Positions 34,790 to 46,088 of a stretch of 64,000 nt of DNA are shown here, one piece after another. The stretch covers positions 42,548,153 through 42,612,152 of the forward strand of contig NC_087071.1 of NCBI RefSeq assembly GCF_963678635.1, in the 5' to 3' direction. A program made the position numbers and the translations under genes. The notes below the pieces were generated by a model that was given only the letters and a program-made list of their open reading frames with translations, had not been told where the DNA came from and did no database searches. The number at the start of each line of letters is the position of its first letter. Positions within the stretch are counted from its first letter, which is position 1. Origin of the DNA: Symsagittifera roscoffensis (lineage: Eukaryota; Xenacoelomorpha; Acoela; Convolutidae).

Positions 34790-37700
34790 TGATGCTTAGG
34801 TGTACTACTTCTATAGTTTTGTTGTGAATTTTGATATTCTGTATTATTTCTGTGCGGTGAATGAGAAAACTTTCTTTGTCGATTTTGATAATTTGAATTT
34901 CTATTCTGAGAATTACCACGTGATCTATTGTAATAATTATTATAGTTTAATCTATTTTTGGAATAGTTTCTTGATCTGTTATTTTGATGTTGTCTGTTCC
35001 TATTGTTTGAATAACTTTTGTTTCTATTGTATGAGGAATTTTTAGAACGATCGTTTGAGTAATATTTGTTTCGGGAGTTTGAGTTTGAACCATTTTTGTT
35101 ATAATTTGAGTAGCTGCTTCTATATGTCTTTGATATTATATAGTTATTTCAATTCTGATTGTTTTGACTGTTTGATCGACACTATCTATTTTGTGAGAAA
35201 TTTCGTGAATTTATTTGATCTTGAGATCTACCACGATAGTTATTTCTTTGGAGTTATTGTTGTCTAGAGATATTATAGTTATCAGGAAGTGATTTCCTCG
35301 AACTAATATAGCTGTGAATGTTTTTTGTTGGTAGTGTTTGATCCTTTTTCATGTATTGGTAAAATGATTTATTTGGTTCTCTATGTTTTTGTGGTTTGTT
35401 CTGATTATCTTGTTGTTTTTGTCTACATTCAGCAATGCTGTGTCCGTATCTATGGCAATAATTACGCCATTTTTTGACTGGTGGTTTGCCTGCAAAATTT
35501 GGGTTTTTCTCGTAGATATTTGATATTTGAGTGATTTTTTCAGCTAATTCAGTATCAGAGTCATGAATTTTATTTATTTGAGAAGTAGTGGTTTGAATGT
35601 TGTTTACAAATGGTAATTTTAAATTTTTTGTTTCATCCAATTTCATTGTGATTTCGGCTTGTTCTAATTTATCTACTAACTTTCTGAAGTCTATATCGGG
35701 TTCTCGAACTGAAGATGGATAAGATGATCTCTTTTTTCTATCGCTTTTTTCCGTAGTTGTGGTGTTAGAGTCATCATTAAAATTTCTGTCAATTTTGTGT
35801 TCTATAATCATGCGTATTAAAGGAATATGCTTTACTTACTAAAATTTCAATTCTTACCGCAATTTGTTTAATCGTTTCGTTTGGGATTCTACGAGTTTCA
35901 TTGCATAAGAATCTTTCATATTGTTTGTTTCTTTCAGAGTCATTTATTTTTGAAAATTTTTCTGTGAATCTTTTTCAATCTGAATCAATATCTATATGTA
36001 AAACTGAAAACCATTTTTGGGCTGCATCATCAAGTGTGGTTTGAATTAGTGCTGTGCATCTATGTATCCAATTTTGATGAATTGGTGTATTTACTGGTTC
36101 AGATTCTATATTTAAAATCAAATTTGCTGTGACGCATTTAAATAGTCTTCTACTGAGTATTTGGGATTTGTTCCTGTGAATACCATTAGTTGCTTATTTG
36201 AAGATATAGAGAATCCACCCATAAGGAATGGATTCATAGTCATTTGCAGTGTTTCTGCGGCATTTGTTATTTGAGAAAAAATTGTCAGTTGGGTTTTTTT
36301 TACTTCGTGTTGTTGTAGATAATATGGTAGTGGGATTTAATTGTGCATTTGAGTTGGTTGTGAATTTTGTGTACTTACCGGGTTTTATGATTGAAAATTA
36401 TTATTGCATGACGTTGGGTAGTGTCTTGTTTGTCGTGTTCGTTCGTTTTGTGTATATTGTTCGAAAAGATCTGGTTGATAGAAAGGATCTGGTTGATCAA
36501 TGTTCCAATTAATGTGTTGCTGATTTGTATTGAATCGTTGTTGATTTTGATGATAGTATTCTTCATCTTCTGAGTAATGTGGTTGATTCCTAATATGGTG
36601 TTTGCTTGTTATGTTTTTATTTTGTAGAAAAATGGGTCATTTTTGTTACGGTCTATTGTAGCTCGTGGTTGATCATTAAAAAAACTGAATGAGAAATTTG
36701 TTGTGGTACATTTTGATTTTGTGATTGTAATTGATTTTGACTATTCATATTGGGCGGTTTTGTTGTTTTGGATTTTGCAAAATTTATAGTTATGATCTGA
36801 GAAGTTATTTCTTATTGACATATTTTGCTTATTTGTTTGTCTTGATGTTCTTACTGGTTTAAAAGTTCGATAGTCCATTTGTGAATGTTTTGGATTAACT
36901 GAAGGTTTTACTGTCGATTGTATAATTGTTTGTGGAAAGGCTGCGTTTTTTTTTCTTGGAGTTTGAAGGGTAGAGTGAATAGGGGAAATGCTTTGTTGCG
37001 TTGTTGTTGGCATTGTTTCAACTAGTTCCTCATTTACGAAAACTGATGGAATTTGAATATCTTGTTGTGTAAGATTTCTTGTTCCGTTTACATTTTATTG
37101 ATTAACAAATGTAGAATTTAAACTATTGTTTCTTGTTCTGTCAGTGAATAAAGAAATGTAGTTTTTTATTTTTTGCATCAATAGTAGGTGGAGTTATCCT
37201 AGCATAATCTCTATTGCTGGAAACGGTGGCAATTGCTTGACTTGATTTATCAGTTGGTATATTAATAAATAATGGATGAGACCTTTCAGGGTCCCAAACA
37301 TAATCTGTTTTATTTGCCAGTATAGTTTCATCATCTGAATTTTGTGGTCGAAATTTTTTTCTTGCTATTGATACAAGATCAACGTTATGGACAAAAAATC
37401 AAAAAAACCAGTAGTATCTTTTGTAGATCGTGTTTAAAATTTTCTGATATATCATTATTAGTGAGGTTTTCACGGATTGCAACTAAAAACGTTGAACAAA
37501 TACCTGTTTCTTGTCTTACAAGGTATGTAGGGATATTTGAGTTGGTGAGTCACAGTGTGTTTCTCTTAATTCTAGCATAGACAGATAATTATAATTGATT
37601 GAAAACACATCGTTTGTGAATATTGAATTTGCTCTTTGTGAATTTTGGTGTTGTATAGTTTTTACATAATCTGTAAAAAGTTTTGAGATTTCTATATCTA

Positions 37701-38396
37701 TATCGTTTTTGTAATTGCTGTTTTATGTGATTTGGTTTTGATGATGCAGTTTCGATAGAAAATAAACCATAATTTGATGTGATATTTTTATTTTTACTTC
37801 AGGAATTTCTTGTTTACATGAACTATTTCCTTTTTCGAATAGGTTTGCAATTAAGTTGTAACAAAATTGTATTGGCCTCGAGAGAGATCATTCTGGGGTT
37901 TTATGAAAAATGGGAGTATCGAGTCATCGTCGAAAGTTTCATTTTCCTCGATCAAGTTTTATATTGTAGAACTGTTAGTGCGTAACATTCAATTTGTCTT
38001 ACCGGTTGGTTCCAATTGAATAGACGTATTGGTTTATTGATATGCGGCTTTTTTATTTTGCGTTTTCCTTTTATTGATGATGGTGTTGTGGCTTCCGAGT
38101 CGGAAAAATAAATTTGGTCAACTATCGGGTTATTTTTTTATCGAGTCTTTTAAATCTTGAATTTCTTGTATTGTGTTAGTTTCTGATTCTGAGACAGCGT
38201 TTCTTAGTTTTGCAAAACCGTTGTCTGATAATTTGTTTTTAATTCGTTATGATTGTTTTTTTCTTGTTTGTCTTTTTGATCTAATATATCCTATTGTTTG
38301 TCTATGTGGTGTGATTACAAGGTCGTATCTTTCGTTTTTAATCAAATTTTTATCTAATACGATTGTTTGTTTGCTACCTAGATTACCTCTTGACAT
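34790..38396 (-). pseudogene. Gag, with zinc knuckle and N/S/R/Y-rich tail, broken
   Basis: Structural protein region. ATG at 38,396 (MSRGNLGSKQTIV). The N-terminal part to ~36,570 is poorly conserved and Thr/Ser/Gln-rich (MPTTTQQSISPIHSTLQ at 37,013). Capsid-like sequence at ~36,250-35,830 includes VFTGTNPKYSVEDYLNA and, in another frame, DDAAQKWF and IPNETIKQIA. The nucleocapsid at 35,811-35,254 has NYCHRYGHSIAEC near 35,424-35,470; the first Cys of a CCHC knuckle reads Arg. 35,250-34,790 encodes a low-complexity Asn/Ser/Arg/Tyr-rich tail. At least five frame changes. Gag-to-pol continuity cannot be judged. Confidence 0.7.
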
Positions 38397-39679
38397 AAGG
38401 TTTAGGATGATGGATACAATATTTTTGGATTAGAGTTTTTTAAATTCTTAAACTGTTAGTCCTTACGCGTTTTTTGTGGTTATCTTAACTTGGGGCATAG
38501 ATTGTCGTGATTGACGGGCTGTAGAGAGAGTAGTATATCAATTCGTGAGATTGATTTTTACTTTCTCGTGACTAAATTTTAATTAAGATAGACTTACCTA
38601 ATCTTACTTAGGGGTTGTTATTTGTGATCAAAGGTTAGAGAATAGTAAATCAATCCACTAGCTTTAGGTATAATTAAAACACAAGTAGTTCGTTAGATAC
38701 AAATTTATGACTTACTAAGTTTAAGTGTTTTAGCCTGGGTCATCTAAGAGAAGGGGTATCAAGTGAAGGATGAGTAACCGAAGTTCTTCACTGTTTAGCT
38801 TAGCTTAAATGGTAAGTTCTTTCAACAATTTCTATTAGTCATAGGTCGTTGATAAGGGTTGGATAGTGAATCAAAGTTTGAGGTCGTTAGACACTAAAAA
38901 ATGTGGGAGGGGGAGAACAAAATTGTTCTGCTTCATTCAAGGAAAGCGTTGATGATCAGAATTTTAAAAACTTAATTTAAGTGTTTTTAGAGATCCAAGG
39001 AAAACCTTGATGATCTGTTATTTTAATTAAAGCAATTTAGGCGAAAACAAGTATAATCCTTGATAAGATTTAATGTAGAAGTTTAAGCTTAAAAAGCTTA
39101 AGGTTAGAGTTTAGTTGATGTTATTTTTTGAAATTTGCTGCTATTTTTCTAGATGATGAAGCTGGGATGAAGAAATGATGTGTATAGATTAATAAAACTA
39201 ACATTTTTTTTAATATTAACTAATTTTCGTATTTTTTATTCAATAATTTATTTGTTTCAAAGTGTTTCAATTTACTGCAGGTTTTTTGGGGAGAACGACT
39301 TGTGTTGTTTTTAGTAGTCGTTATTGTATAAATAGTAGGTTTAGCACCATTAAGATCACTGAAGGTTTTCTTCAAGTTTCATGTCAGCAAGCGAAAAATT
39401 GAATTTACTGCGGAAAGGATTCTAAATACATAGGTTAGTTCCGGTTTCCGTCGTACTATCATGAAGTCAATCGGTAGATTTCTTCCTATTCGTAGATCGT
39501 GCCTTGTCCTTGGTCTTCTGGCAACACCTGGTATTACTCGTATTGTTTGGAGAATTGGCGGAGATCTACTGAGTCGTAGAGGTACTTCTAAAAAATTGTC
39601 TATTTCATCAAACATTTTTGCAATTTTGAAATTGTCTAAATCTAAAACTTTTTTTTCTTAATCTAAGTTAGTTAAGGTC
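38397..39679 (-). other. 5' leader of ERV copy 2, with a short ORF
   Basis: 1.28 kb between the primer site and gag ATG. A 78-codon ATG frame at 39,615-39,379 (MFDEIDNFLEVPLRLSR...) has an Arg-rich middle (ARRPRTRHDLRIGR); its status is unknown. From 39,370 to 38,397 no ORF is visible. Parts near 38,930-39,060 repeat a phrase like aaggaaaaccttgatgatc. Confidence 0.45.
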
Positions 39680-39680
39680 T

Positions 39681-39704
39681 TGTTCGAGACTTTTGGTCGC
39701 ACCA
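39681..39704 (-). promoter_or_regulatory. Candidate tRNA primer-binding site
   Basis: On the minus strand TGGTGCGACCAAAAGTCTCG begins two bases (TC) after the LTR end ...CTCA. TGG complements a tRNA CCA end, and TCTCGAACA further on looks like the complement of a T-loop. The tRNA could not be named. Confidence 0.55.
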
Positions 39705-39706
39705 GA

Positions 39707-39948
39707 TGAGTTAAGTTATGTTTACTGTACTCACAGAGTAATTCAGATAAGTTACACCGTCTGCTCTTCACGCTATCTTATTTTCGGCTGGATAGATTTG
39801 TGCAACTTCTTAGTCTAAAACCGATCTTAATCTTACTCTTATATCTGCTAGTCTCAATAGATCTAGTGTATACTGGTTTATGCAAGTTAGTTGCCAGAAG
39901 GAGAACAACTGTATTCTAAGTTTTTTCAAATTGTTCTGGTGCTGAAAC
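39707..39948 (-). mobile_element. 5' LTR of ERV copy 2
   Basis: About 240 bp. Shares ordered blocks with 4,071-4,296. It ends CTCA next to the primer site. Its 5' boundary is uncertain; a TGTAGTTTCAGC start near 39,948 is the best candidate and sits in a gctgaaac/gtttcagc inverted repeat. AGATATAAGAG on the minus strand may be a TATA element. No second LTR is present at 25,348, so the element is truncated. Confidence 0.65.
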
Positions 39949-41420
39949 TACAAGAAGTTTCAGCACTTACAAATAAGTGTAAATGTAAGAGATGGAATAT
40001 GATTGGTTACTTAGGAATATTTCATAGAAATAGAGAAATATATTTATAGCCAATTATAAATTCTAGTTTAGAACTGGATCCAAAAGACAAATTTCACATT
40101 GCGCAATTTTGGCTATCATAAGACGCGAAAGTCCTAGTCAAGTGATGCCTCAAATAAACAGTACAATGTCAAGCCCCCTAGGTACAAAAAAGTTTCAACT
40201 ATAAGGTATTAGTAGTTGCTCGAACCTATAACACAACTTTTAGAAAAAAAAACCTTTTTTATCTTTTTTGTTTTCGATAAATATATCGTCGTAGTTAGAA
40301 AATTCAATTGACTATCGTTAAAATTTTCGACTGTATTAGCAAGATTTGCAAAAAAATTTATAAAAAATTGAATAACTATCTAATTCTAAACCTGTCGTTT
40401 GCGGATTTTTTTACAAAAAACTTTTAAAAAACAGTAAATTTTTGAAAAAAAACAGGAATTCAATTTTCAAACATTGACGTTAATTTTAACTATGTTTTGA
40501 TTAGATCGTATATGTGCATTTCGCTTTTTTTCACTAGCATGTCTTGTAGGTTTTCTATAAATGTGACTCGTTTTAGGTTTGTGGAGTAAAGTTTTGATAG
40601 CTGTGCGGTACTCTTGCAGTATAAGCTGAAAAGTGCTTATTTTAAATTTGAGCAATTGTGCCCTTGTTAGTACATCATGTAATCGCTAAATCAATCCACA
40701 AAAGTTTCGTGTTTTGACTTTAAAATCAATTTTACTGAATTTGTCTGTGTAAGTGCCCCAATTTTTTGAATAAATGCTTGGGTGAAAATCAAAAAGCTAA
40801 ATTTGACCCTTGGCAGAACAGTAAACATACATTTAAATTTCAACAATACTTGCATGGGACCGCATTTATCTAAGAACTCAACAAAGCTTTTAAATAAAAA
40901 AAAGTTTGCTGAAAGCTTGTAAAAGAGATATTGGTCTATAAATATCTAGTTATCTGGTTTTTTTCTCTGCTCCATTTTGTTGAATTGATACAACTATGGC
41001 TAATTGAAAAAAATATGGGAAATTTTGTTAGATTTTTGCTGATTAGCTTTGTCTGAATACTGATTATTGCCATTTTACCATTTTTTGTGTCAAAAATTTT
41101 CAAACTAACAACGGTGTTTTAGATTGAGCTTTTTGAAAAAGATGGAGATTTTGTTTTCCATTGTAGTTAAAAGACAGAAACCGTGAAGAAATCGCTTCGT
41201 TTAATCAATTGAGTTTTTTAACCATCGCAGCCAGTTCTTTCCCTATGTTAGCAAAGAATTGATTAAGTTTTTGTATTTCTTCTTGGCTTACAATAACAGA
41301 TTTTTATACCTCTAACCGTTAACTCTGTTGAATAAATTGAATAAAACTCTTGTGTTTTGTTTTCCATCACCTTCAAATTAGTTTTTTTAAAACTGTTTTT
41401 ATTTCTCAATTATCCAGCTT
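39949..41420. other. Intergenic DNA, nothing recognised
   Basis: AT-rich, no gene, RNA or clear repeat. Open frames such as 40,467-40,655 (-) are short and without motifs. Confidence 0.5.
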
Positions 41421-41823
41421 CTATCAATAACAAGCCCTGAGCTTTCCGACTGCCTTTTAAAAAAACTGATTGAAATTTTCAAAAACGAAAAGGGAAAATA
41501 TCACAATTTGTTTTAATACGTTTGTTTTTGAAGAATAACCCGCACATGTTTTTAGAGTAAAACGAGGTATACTTCGCACATAGCAAAACCCAAATATTCC
41601 AAACAACATGCCTCATTTCAGTTTGGAACAACTTTGATCGTTGAAATCTCCGCTTACGCGTTAATAGCACGAATTGAACCGGGCGTTATTATGATTTTAA
41701 AAATAATAGTTACTGGTAAAGTTTTTGTAACTACTGAGAGACTGGTTAAAAAGTCTACGTTTTTCTGGAGAAAAACACCCTGAGAACAAATATTCTGTCA
41801 TTTTCTTCGAAAGTCGGAACAAC
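41421..41823 (+). mobile_element. H-family element, diverged copy
   Basis: Shows caagccctgagctttccgac at the start, cgcttacgcgttaatagcac and gggcgttatt inside, and ttcttcgaaagtcggaaca at the end. Internal parts are shortened. Confidence 0.55.
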
Positions 41824-43595
41824 AAAAATGTTTTTCCAGTTTGAAGCCCTGATTTTCAACTGGCTCGCCCGTTCTTTGGAATAGTATTCATTTAAAAAAA
41901 ACAGTTGAAACGTTTTAAAAATGAAAGCAACTTGAAATCTTTGTTTTTAAAACCATCCCATCACACGCTGTATAAAGTTTGGAATGATACATTTTGCATA
42001 CATCATAGTTTTAAATAGATTACATAGAATTTTTCAGTTCAAAAAAAGTGGTTTATGAGTGTTTTAAAAATTTTTGTCGGGCTTGTTATATGACACAAAT
42101 GCAGTAATTGTGATCCACACTCTAAGTGATGTACCTTTTCAGCTATACGTTTAAACTTGATTCGTGTTTCCTTTCATTCGCGTTTGCCATAAGCAGTTTA
42201 TTGCTCCAACTTTCGAACAAAACGACTGGTTGTTTGTATCTCGGGGTGTTTTTTTTCAGATAACTTTTGACATGTAAACATACATTTTTGTTATAATTTT
42301 TTATAATCGATTTGTTTACTTTTTTCAAATGCGGGAAACTATACAATTGAAATTGTATAAAAATGTAAAATAACTTCTTTCTTGAGAAATTTTGGTAGTT
42401 TTATGCTTATGATTTTCGATCAAGCGGCACAGCCCGCGATGACCCTGTTTACAAACGCAACTTTTGAAAAAAAAGTTGATTGGTAATCAATTGTATACTG
42501 TTTACAATTAAGGTGAACAAAAGTTTTTCATTTAGCTCTCTTTTTAAGAACATCATTTTGAAAGCAGTATAAAATATTGTGTAGTATTTTTTGAATTCTA
42601 TTCATAGTTCTGTGAATACAAAAGTGTGCGTATGAAGTGCACGCTTCACTAATGATTTCCAGCTGGATAAAATCTGCTTAATTAAAATTTAAAAATCGCA
42701 TCTGAATTGATTTTTGTAAGACGAAAGGCCTGATGATGTAATAATTTTTCAAGTTATTTTCAATTAGAAAAAAAGAAGTTTTAGTTCTTCAATTTATAAA
42801 AATGATTATATTTTTATGTTAATAAATATGATTTAAAATTGGAAAAACTATATGCTAATGCTATGCTTAGAACACATAATAGTTTGAGCCAAAAAAACAA
42901 TAATTAGTTTTGCAGTAATTTTGGATTATTTTTCGTGTGTTAATAACATTCACCCAAATAAAACTGATTTTGTCAGTAGGCAGTTTTGCTGAAGTGATAA
43001 AACTTTGATACAACTTACTCAGCAGATGAGATTTTTTAAAAACTTTTTGACCATCATTAAACTCATGGATGTTGCTCAAGAGATAAGCGATAAACTGGGT
43101 TTTCGAAAATAATTAATGATCGTTATTGAAGTTCTTTAAAAGTTAGGAAACTACTAGTAGTGATTCCTAGTATATTGAAAACTTGAAATTTTCAAATCAG
43201 CTCAAACTACTGAAATTTCTCTCGTCAAAAGTGTTAACGTGTCATTAAAACAACAAAAACCACGCTTCGTTACTTTTTTATCATATGGTTTACTCCAGTG
43301 TATTTAATTTCCATCAACGATTTATTAGTAAATACTGAGTCCGTTAACGTTATTTTGCACTAATTCATCATCGCAATCTTTTTCGAGTGCGTAATTTTTG
43401 AATGCGATGAGTTTGTTTCTAAATATGTGTGTGTGTATGTGTGTAGGGGGGGGGGGGGGTAAACATCTATTATTAAATCTTGGTAAAAGGACTGCAGCTG
43501 CTCTCCATGAAAGTTTTGCTCCAATATCACAATATCAGTATCAAACAATTGCACACCAATCTTAACAAAGTTTCCTCTTTAAATTAAAAATGTAT
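41824..43595. other. Intergenic DNA with a GT/poly-G microsatellite
   Basis: No gene found. 43,424-43,460 is a short tgtgtgtatgtgtgtag run followed by about 14 G. Confidence 0.5.
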
Positions 43596-43885
43596 TTGTC
43601 GGACGCCCCCCCCCCCCCTCAGGGATTCAAACCCCTGCCGACCCAAAGGGTCCCCCTTTGGTACTTTTCAAGAAATCCATTTTCTGCCGACCGACCCTAA
43701 AATTTTTCTAAAGGCGCCTAAAAAGTGCCTAAAAACGGTTTTTTGACCTGTTTTTTTTCACAAATTTGCCTGCGACGCCAAAACAGGGACCTTTTAGTGT
43801 TTTAGAAGAGCTCAGAAAATCAATTTGGTCGACCTTAAAAAAAAGTCGTCAAAATTTTCGAAAAATTTTTGAAAATCCGCCCCCC
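43596..43885. mobile_element. R3 repeat with C-tract ends
   Basis: Begins ggacgccccccc followed by tcagggattcaaacccctgc and a cgacccaaagggtccccct hairpin, and ends aaaatccgccccccctcg. It matches 62,936-63,350 in order and, less well, 56,341-56,715. Read backwards, ggtttgaatccc resembles a pol III B box, so a tRNA-derived SINE is possible; C/G-tract termini instead suggest a MITE. Confidence 0.6.
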
Positions 43886-44041
43886 CTCGCTGTAAGAAAA
43901 TTTTCATTTGGTAGCACATTCACTCATCAAAGAATTTGATTCAAAATACGTTTGTTGAAATTATTTAAAATAGTTAATGTTCTCAAAAAGCGGAAACCAG
44001 TAATTGTAATTATTCAAAATAAACCAAAAAATAAAGAACAA

Positions 44042-44091
44042 GCAAGGAAGAGCTTCATTCAATTAAATATATGGATAAAGCTCTTCCTTGC
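44042..44091. other. Perfect 14-bp hairpin
   Basis: gcaaggaagagctt at 44,042-44,055 pairs perfectly with aagctcttccttgc at 44,078-44,091 across a 22-nt AT-rich loop. Function unknown. Confidence 0.7.
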
Positions 44092-45109
44092 ATGTTACTT
44101 ATTTTTCAATTTTTTAAATGTTTTTGTGACTCACCGATAGTCTATGTTGAAGGTTCTACCCAGGCTAACAAAATATATAAATTATCCATATTTTATATTA
44201 TTTTTCAAGCTTCTTGACTGCAAAAGTCTAAATTTTACGGCTCGGAGCATTTAAAATCGAAAAATGTCACATGTGGTTTCTGAAGAATTGCAGAGGATCT
44301 ATGAAAGGCTAACCAAAATGTCTAAGCATAGTCTGTTTCTCCGACTTCCCCACGTTCTAGACTGAGTTATTGTGTTTAGCGAAGCTCTTTTTTTATGCCA
44401 ATCAAGGCCGTTTTTTAAGTTAGTTTTTGCCAGACAGTGCTAGAGAAGCAAATAGTTTGATGATGCGTTCTTGTTAAACTGTTTTAACCCATCATAAAAC
44501 TGTTCTTTTTAGCCTTCGAAAATTTGAGTGGGCAATTTAAAACTTGAGGAATCCACTGTGATGCAATATAATTTTAATTTACAACCATACCCTTTTTAGT
44601 GATCGTTGAACTTCTTTTTTGGGATATGAATGGCTATAGAACAAATATTCTTGTTTTTCACAGCGTCAATTTTCGACAATTGGGCCGAAGTTTCTGCTGT
44701 TATTCGGTAGGCCTTATCCATCCGGAACAACCTGTATGTTTCAAAGCGGTACAAGATAAAAAGTCATCAACAAAATTTCAGATCAAATTGCTACTTCAGC
44801 TTACTAGCGTTTAGCCGGACCACCCAGTACAATTTGAAGGGGTCTTCGATTACCAGACTCATCAATCGTTCTTTAGCAAAATTCGTCAAAAAGGTACAGA
44901 CCCGGGTTGCTAACACTAAGCTAATTTCAAGTTGAAATTAAGTCATCGACTATATATTGAGGTTCACAAGATAGAGATATCAAAATAGAGGTAGATTAGT
45001 CAGACTGTAGTTTGAATCCTGGGTTGTTTGTTTTTTAGATAGCAGTTAGAAATGTGAGTTACTTTGGTGCTCGAACTGACTCATATTTACAGACTATAAT
45101 AAGTGAAAA
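44092..45109. other. Intergenic DNA, nothing recognised
   Basis: No gene. A lone acccgggttgc near 44,898 resembles the ends of the CCCGGGT foldback elements. The 44,599-44,814 (+) frame has no motif. Confidence 0.45.
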
Positions 45110-46030
45110 TCAGTTACGTAGAAATTCCACTCTGATACAAATGCTTTGGTTTGCGATCCATCCGCACTCCGGGTTCAAAAGGTTCCCCCATTTCACCAAA
45201 TCACTTGTTCCTTGAACTCGGTTTGACCCATTAAATGTACTCCTGTGCTCAGAAGTCTCAGACTTTCCAATCGTGTTGTTTACGAGATGAATTTTGAAGT
45301 GCAGATTTATTTGCCAGTTTAGATCATTAGCAGCAGCTGGTTCAACGCAAAGGTAAGCACCAAGGCTCGTCGCACCTTGGACTTCATATCTTAATAAGAG
45401 CGAGAAATAGTATTCGCCACAACGATGGTAACTCGACTGCGTATCTTGCTTCCTTACAAACTGAATGTTTTGGAAGACTTCATCGAAGTTGAAAGCAACA
45501 AACGGGTTTTCGATTTTCGTCGTTGGAGAAGCATTTGCCGATGAAGAAGCAAAAGAATTTGCATAACCACTCGTCATTGAAGAAGCAATGTAGTTTGATC
45601 GAACAGACATTGGATTTTCATACTCATGTGGAAATATATGCTTGGGTGTTGGGAAAACTCTCCCGTCTTGGGCACTGCGAAATGTCTCGTTCTGCAGCTC
45701 CTTCCGTACATTCTTCAGTGTCGTTAACATGAAATCATGCTCTGAAAGCTTTCTTTTTAAACTATTTGCATTTTCCTCGACCTTTGTAATTTTTTGTTCA
45801 ATCATTTGGATTTTTTGCGAGACGTGGGGTTGAGAAATCGGCGGTGCATATCTTGGATCAATTTGCTCCTGTTGGTGCTTTTGATAGCTTTTAATGTTGT
45901 GATTCAAATGATGATCTTCCATACACTGACCACATATGCGAACTTGACAGTCAGAACACCATATGTTTTTTGTGTTAGGGTAGTGATGCATGCATAGATC
46001 GTTGTCATTGCGGCTCTTGACTCGTAGCAT
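45110..46030 (-). CDS. B-box / coiled-coil / MATH (TRAF-like) protein, possible TRIM37 relative
   Basis: 306 codons. Residues 13-44 form a B-box 2 zinc finger: C13, H16, C25, C28, C33, C36, H41 and H44, with WCSDC and ICGQC. Residues ~72-115 are a predicted coiled coil (QKIQMIEQKITKVEEN...). Residues ~130-175 are Ser/Ala-rich linker. The C-terminal ~125 residues have a MATH pattern: YYFSLLLRYE, LGAYLCVEPA, LNWQINLHFKIHLVNN, KWGNLLNPE and WIANQSICIRVEFL. B-box, coiled coil and MATH together are the TRIM37 plan; those proteins start with a RING finger and act as ubiquitin ligases. No RING is seen here. CATTTTAG just before the ATG (46,033-46,034) could be a splice acceptor, so an upstream exon may encode it. 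Alternatively this is a RING-less B-box protein. A foldback element (46,089-46,835) lies directly upstream. Confidence 0.8.
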   Translation of the reverse strand: MLRVKSRNDNDLCMHHYPNTKNIWCSDCQVRICGQCMEDHHLNHNIKSYQKHQQEQIDPRYAPPISQPHVSQKIQMIEQKITKVEENANSLKRKLSEHDFMLTTLKNVRKELQNETFRSAQDGRVFPTPKHIFPHEYENPMSVRSNYIASSMTSGYANSFASSSANASPTTKIENPFVAFNFDEVFQNIQFVRKQDTQSSYHRCGEYYFSLLLRYEVQGATSLGAYLCVEPAAANDLNWQINLHFKIHLVNNTIGKSETSEHRSTFNGSNRVQGTSDLVKWGNLLNPECGWIANQSICIRVEFLRN

Positions 46031-46088
46031 GACTAAAATGCATCAAGGCAAAATATAACACAATATCAAAATATAATGACACTTGGCA

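Larger units (their letters stand above)
25348..39948 (-). mobile_element. ERV copy 2: Ty3/gypsy errantivirus-like element, 3'-truncated
   Basis: About 14.6 kb on the minus strand. Order 5' to 3': LTR (39,948-39,707), primer site (39,704), leader, gag (38,396-34,790), protease (34,400-33,950), linker, RT (33,420-32,640), RNase H (32,640-31,980), integrase (31,450-30,240), post-pol ORFs, and envelope to 25,348, where the large inverted repeat cuts it off. RT, RNase H, integrase core after RNase H, and a terminal envelope place it in Metaviridae (Ty3/gypsy). Many stops, frame changes and lost catalytic residues show that it is dead. It is unusually long for this class. Confidence 0.85.
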
